The notes below the pieces were generated by a model. It saw only the letters and a list, made by a program, of their open reading frames with translations. It ran no database searches and had not been told where the DNA came from. This document shows positions 62,856 through 64,000 of a stretch of 64,000 nucleotides of DNA, one piece after another (position 1 is the stretch's first letter; each line of letters begins with the position of its first letter). The position numbers and the translations under genes were made by a program. This DNA comes from CADEED01 sp035701825 (lineage in GTDB: Bacteria > Pseudomonadota > Gammaproteobacteria > Steroidobacterales > Steroidobacteraceae). The stretch covers positions 1 to 64,000 of the forward strand of contig DASSRK010000008.1 of NCBI GenBank assembly GCA_035701825.1. The letters are read 5' to 3'.

Positions 62856-64000
62856 TTAGGCTCCGGACTTCAATCTGCGCAACATGGCGACCACGTAGTT
62901 GTCGGTCAGCAATACGAACAGGCAGGCCACCGGCAGCAGCGACACCGCGACGGCGAAGCGCCGTACCGCGACCGTCTGCAGCGCGCGCCAGCTGTCCGGG
63001 CGCGCGATGCTGATGGCGCCGAGCACGCGCAGGCCGGTGAATTCGGCCAGCGAGCGCGCGGTCTGGAACACCGGGCGCATGAGGTGCAGCACGTAGGCGG
63101 TGCCGGCGCCCGCGGCCAGCGCCAGGACCAGCGCGCCGATGATCAGCAGGCTGCGCTTGGGCGCGACGGGCTCGATCTTCGCGACCGGCGGGTCGATGAC
63201 CGTGAATTTCACGGCGCCGGTCTCGTCGGCTTTGTCGGAAAGGCGGGCACGCTCGAGGCGCTCGACCATCGACTGGTACTGCGCGCGCGTCACGCCGTAG
63301 TCACGATTGAGTCGCGCGAATTCCGCTTCGACCGCCGGGGCGGTGTCGGCCAGCTTGCGCAACTCGGCGCTGCGGCGTTCGTGGTCGGAGATCTGGCCGC
63401 GCAGCGCGGCGATCTCGACTTCGAGGTCGTTGAGCGAGACCTGGATGCGCTGGTAGACCGGATTCAGGAAGGCCTTCTGGCCACCGGCGTCCGCGAGGTT
63501 GCCGGACTTCAAGGCTTCGAGTTCCTTGACCTGGCGCTGCTTGAGCTCCTCGATGGTCTCGCGCATCGCGATGACTTCCGGGTGCTTGTCGGTGAAGCGC
63601 AGCAGCAGGTCCTGCAACTTGGCTTCCGCTTCCTGCAGGCGCGAGGCGGTGTCGGAGCCCGCGAGCGCACCGCCGCGCGAGGCGCTGCCGCTCACCGGTG
63701 AATCGGTCACCGGCGCGTACGGCGTCTCGCCGCGCAGCTGGGTCAGGAGCTCCGAGCGGCGCATCTCGGCGACGCGCAACGCGGCGCGATCCTTCTCGAG
63801 GGCATCGGTCGCGGTCTGCAGGCGCGAGAAGTAATCGCCGCTCTCGCCGGGCACCAGGCCCATGTTGCGGCGCTTGAAGTCCGCCAGCCGGTTCTCCGCC
63901 TCGGACAGGCGGCGTTCGTAGTCGCGGATCTGCTCCTGCAGGAAGGCCTGCGCGGTTTCCTGGCCGGCGCGCTTCTTGCCGATGACTTCCTCGACGAAGG
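62856..64000 (-). CDS. Polysaccharide chain-length determinant (Wzz type), 5' end beyond window
   Basis: The frame is open to the right edge, so the N-terminus is missing; about 380 residues are visible. They contain a long coiled-coil (LQEQIRDYERRLSEAENRLADFKRRN), then GDYFSRLQ, a further helix pair, a conserved Pro-rich block VTQ-like IDPPVAKIEPVAPKR, and the membrane helix LLIIGALVLALAAG near the end plus a second one (VSLLPVACLFVLL). This is the exosortase A-locus chain-length protein pattern (TIGR03007-like). It should form a periplasmic ring that sets polymer length, and it works with the tyrosine kinase encoded next. Confidence 0.85.
   Translation of the reverse strand, partial: FVEEVIGKKRAGQETAQAFLQEQIRDYERRLSEAENRLADFKRRNMGLVPGESGDYFSRLQTATDALEKDRAALRVAEMRRSELLTQLRGETPYAPVTDSPVSGSASRGGALAGSDTASRLQEAEAKLQDLLLRFTDKHPEVIAMRETIEELKQRQVKELEALKSGNLADAGGQKAFLNPVYQRIQVSLNDLEVEIAALRGQISDHERRSAELRKLADTAPAVEAEFARLNRDYGVTRAQYQSMVERLERARLSDKADETGAVKFTVIDPPVAKIEPVAPKRSLLIIGALVLALAAGAGTAYVLHLMRPVFQTARSLAEFTGLRVLGAISIARPDSWRALQTVAVRRFAVAVSLLPVACLFVLLTDNYVVAMLRRLKSGA

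Overview
The window is a high-GC, gene-dense Gram-negative chromosome segment. Lipoproteins, an outer-membrane barrel, c-type cytochromes, a Wzx/Wzy/Wzz polysaccharide locus and the style of the chemosensory genes suggest a free-living gammaproteobacterium, perhaps near the Steroidobacteraceae/Xanthomonadales. That placement is an inference from gene content; no marker gene was compared. No phage, insertion sequence, plasmid or CRISPR array was seen.

Layout. (1) 1-2385: the end of an M28 peptidase and a membrane O-acyltransferase, bracketed by two different palindromic repeats that abut stop codons. (2) 2385-11766, minus strand: a chemosensory operon (receiver, CheW, receptor, CheA hybrid, response regulator with a long disordered linker, Ser/Thr kinase) with no CheR or CheB, followed to the right by a large hybrid histidine kinase (11918-15136). 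(3) 15331-26082, plus strand: a tightly packed set of lipoprotein hydrolase, membrane-anchored di-heme RoxA-like cytochrome, GMC flavoprotein-patatin fusion and sterol-desaturase-type hydroxylase, meeting a convergent fatty-acid desaturase. This looks like a lipid or sterol oxidation and hydrolysis system that I cannot match to a named pathway. (4) 27030-31910: three overlapping genes of the 2-hydroxyacyl-CoA dehydratase activase superfamily with no dehydratase beside them. (5) 31931-37396: a SnoaL-like protein, tRNA-Val, a UDP-GlcNAc 2-epimerase, gltX, an Ig-repeat lipoprotein preceded by a recognisable c-di-GMP-I (GEMM-I) riboswitch, and a tRNA-Ala/tRNA-Glu unit. (6) 37681-64000: an exopolysaccharide locus of the type that accompanies exosortase A, as two convergent blocks. 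The plus block holds a heparinase-like protein, initiating sugar transferase, deacetylase-like proteins, WecG, Wzy-like polymerase, sulfotransferase, Wzx flippase, acyltransferase, four other glycosyltransferases and AsnB. The minus block holds Wzz-type chain-length protein (cut by the right edge), tyrosine autokinase, outer-membrane barrel and two secreted beta-helix proteins.

How the parts relate. The c-di-GMP riboswitch beside a surface lipoprotein, the chemosensory operon and the polysaccharide locus all point to a surface-attachment lifestyle. WecB (32686-33804) could supply UDP-ManNAc to the WecG-type transferase (43357-44121). The most unusual parts are the cytochrome/GMC-patatin/hydroxylase operon, the orphan activase trio and the riboswitch-lipoprotein unit. 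Coding density is high; the only gene-free stretch above 300 bases is 36850-37227, which holds the riboswitch, two promoters and a tandem repeat.
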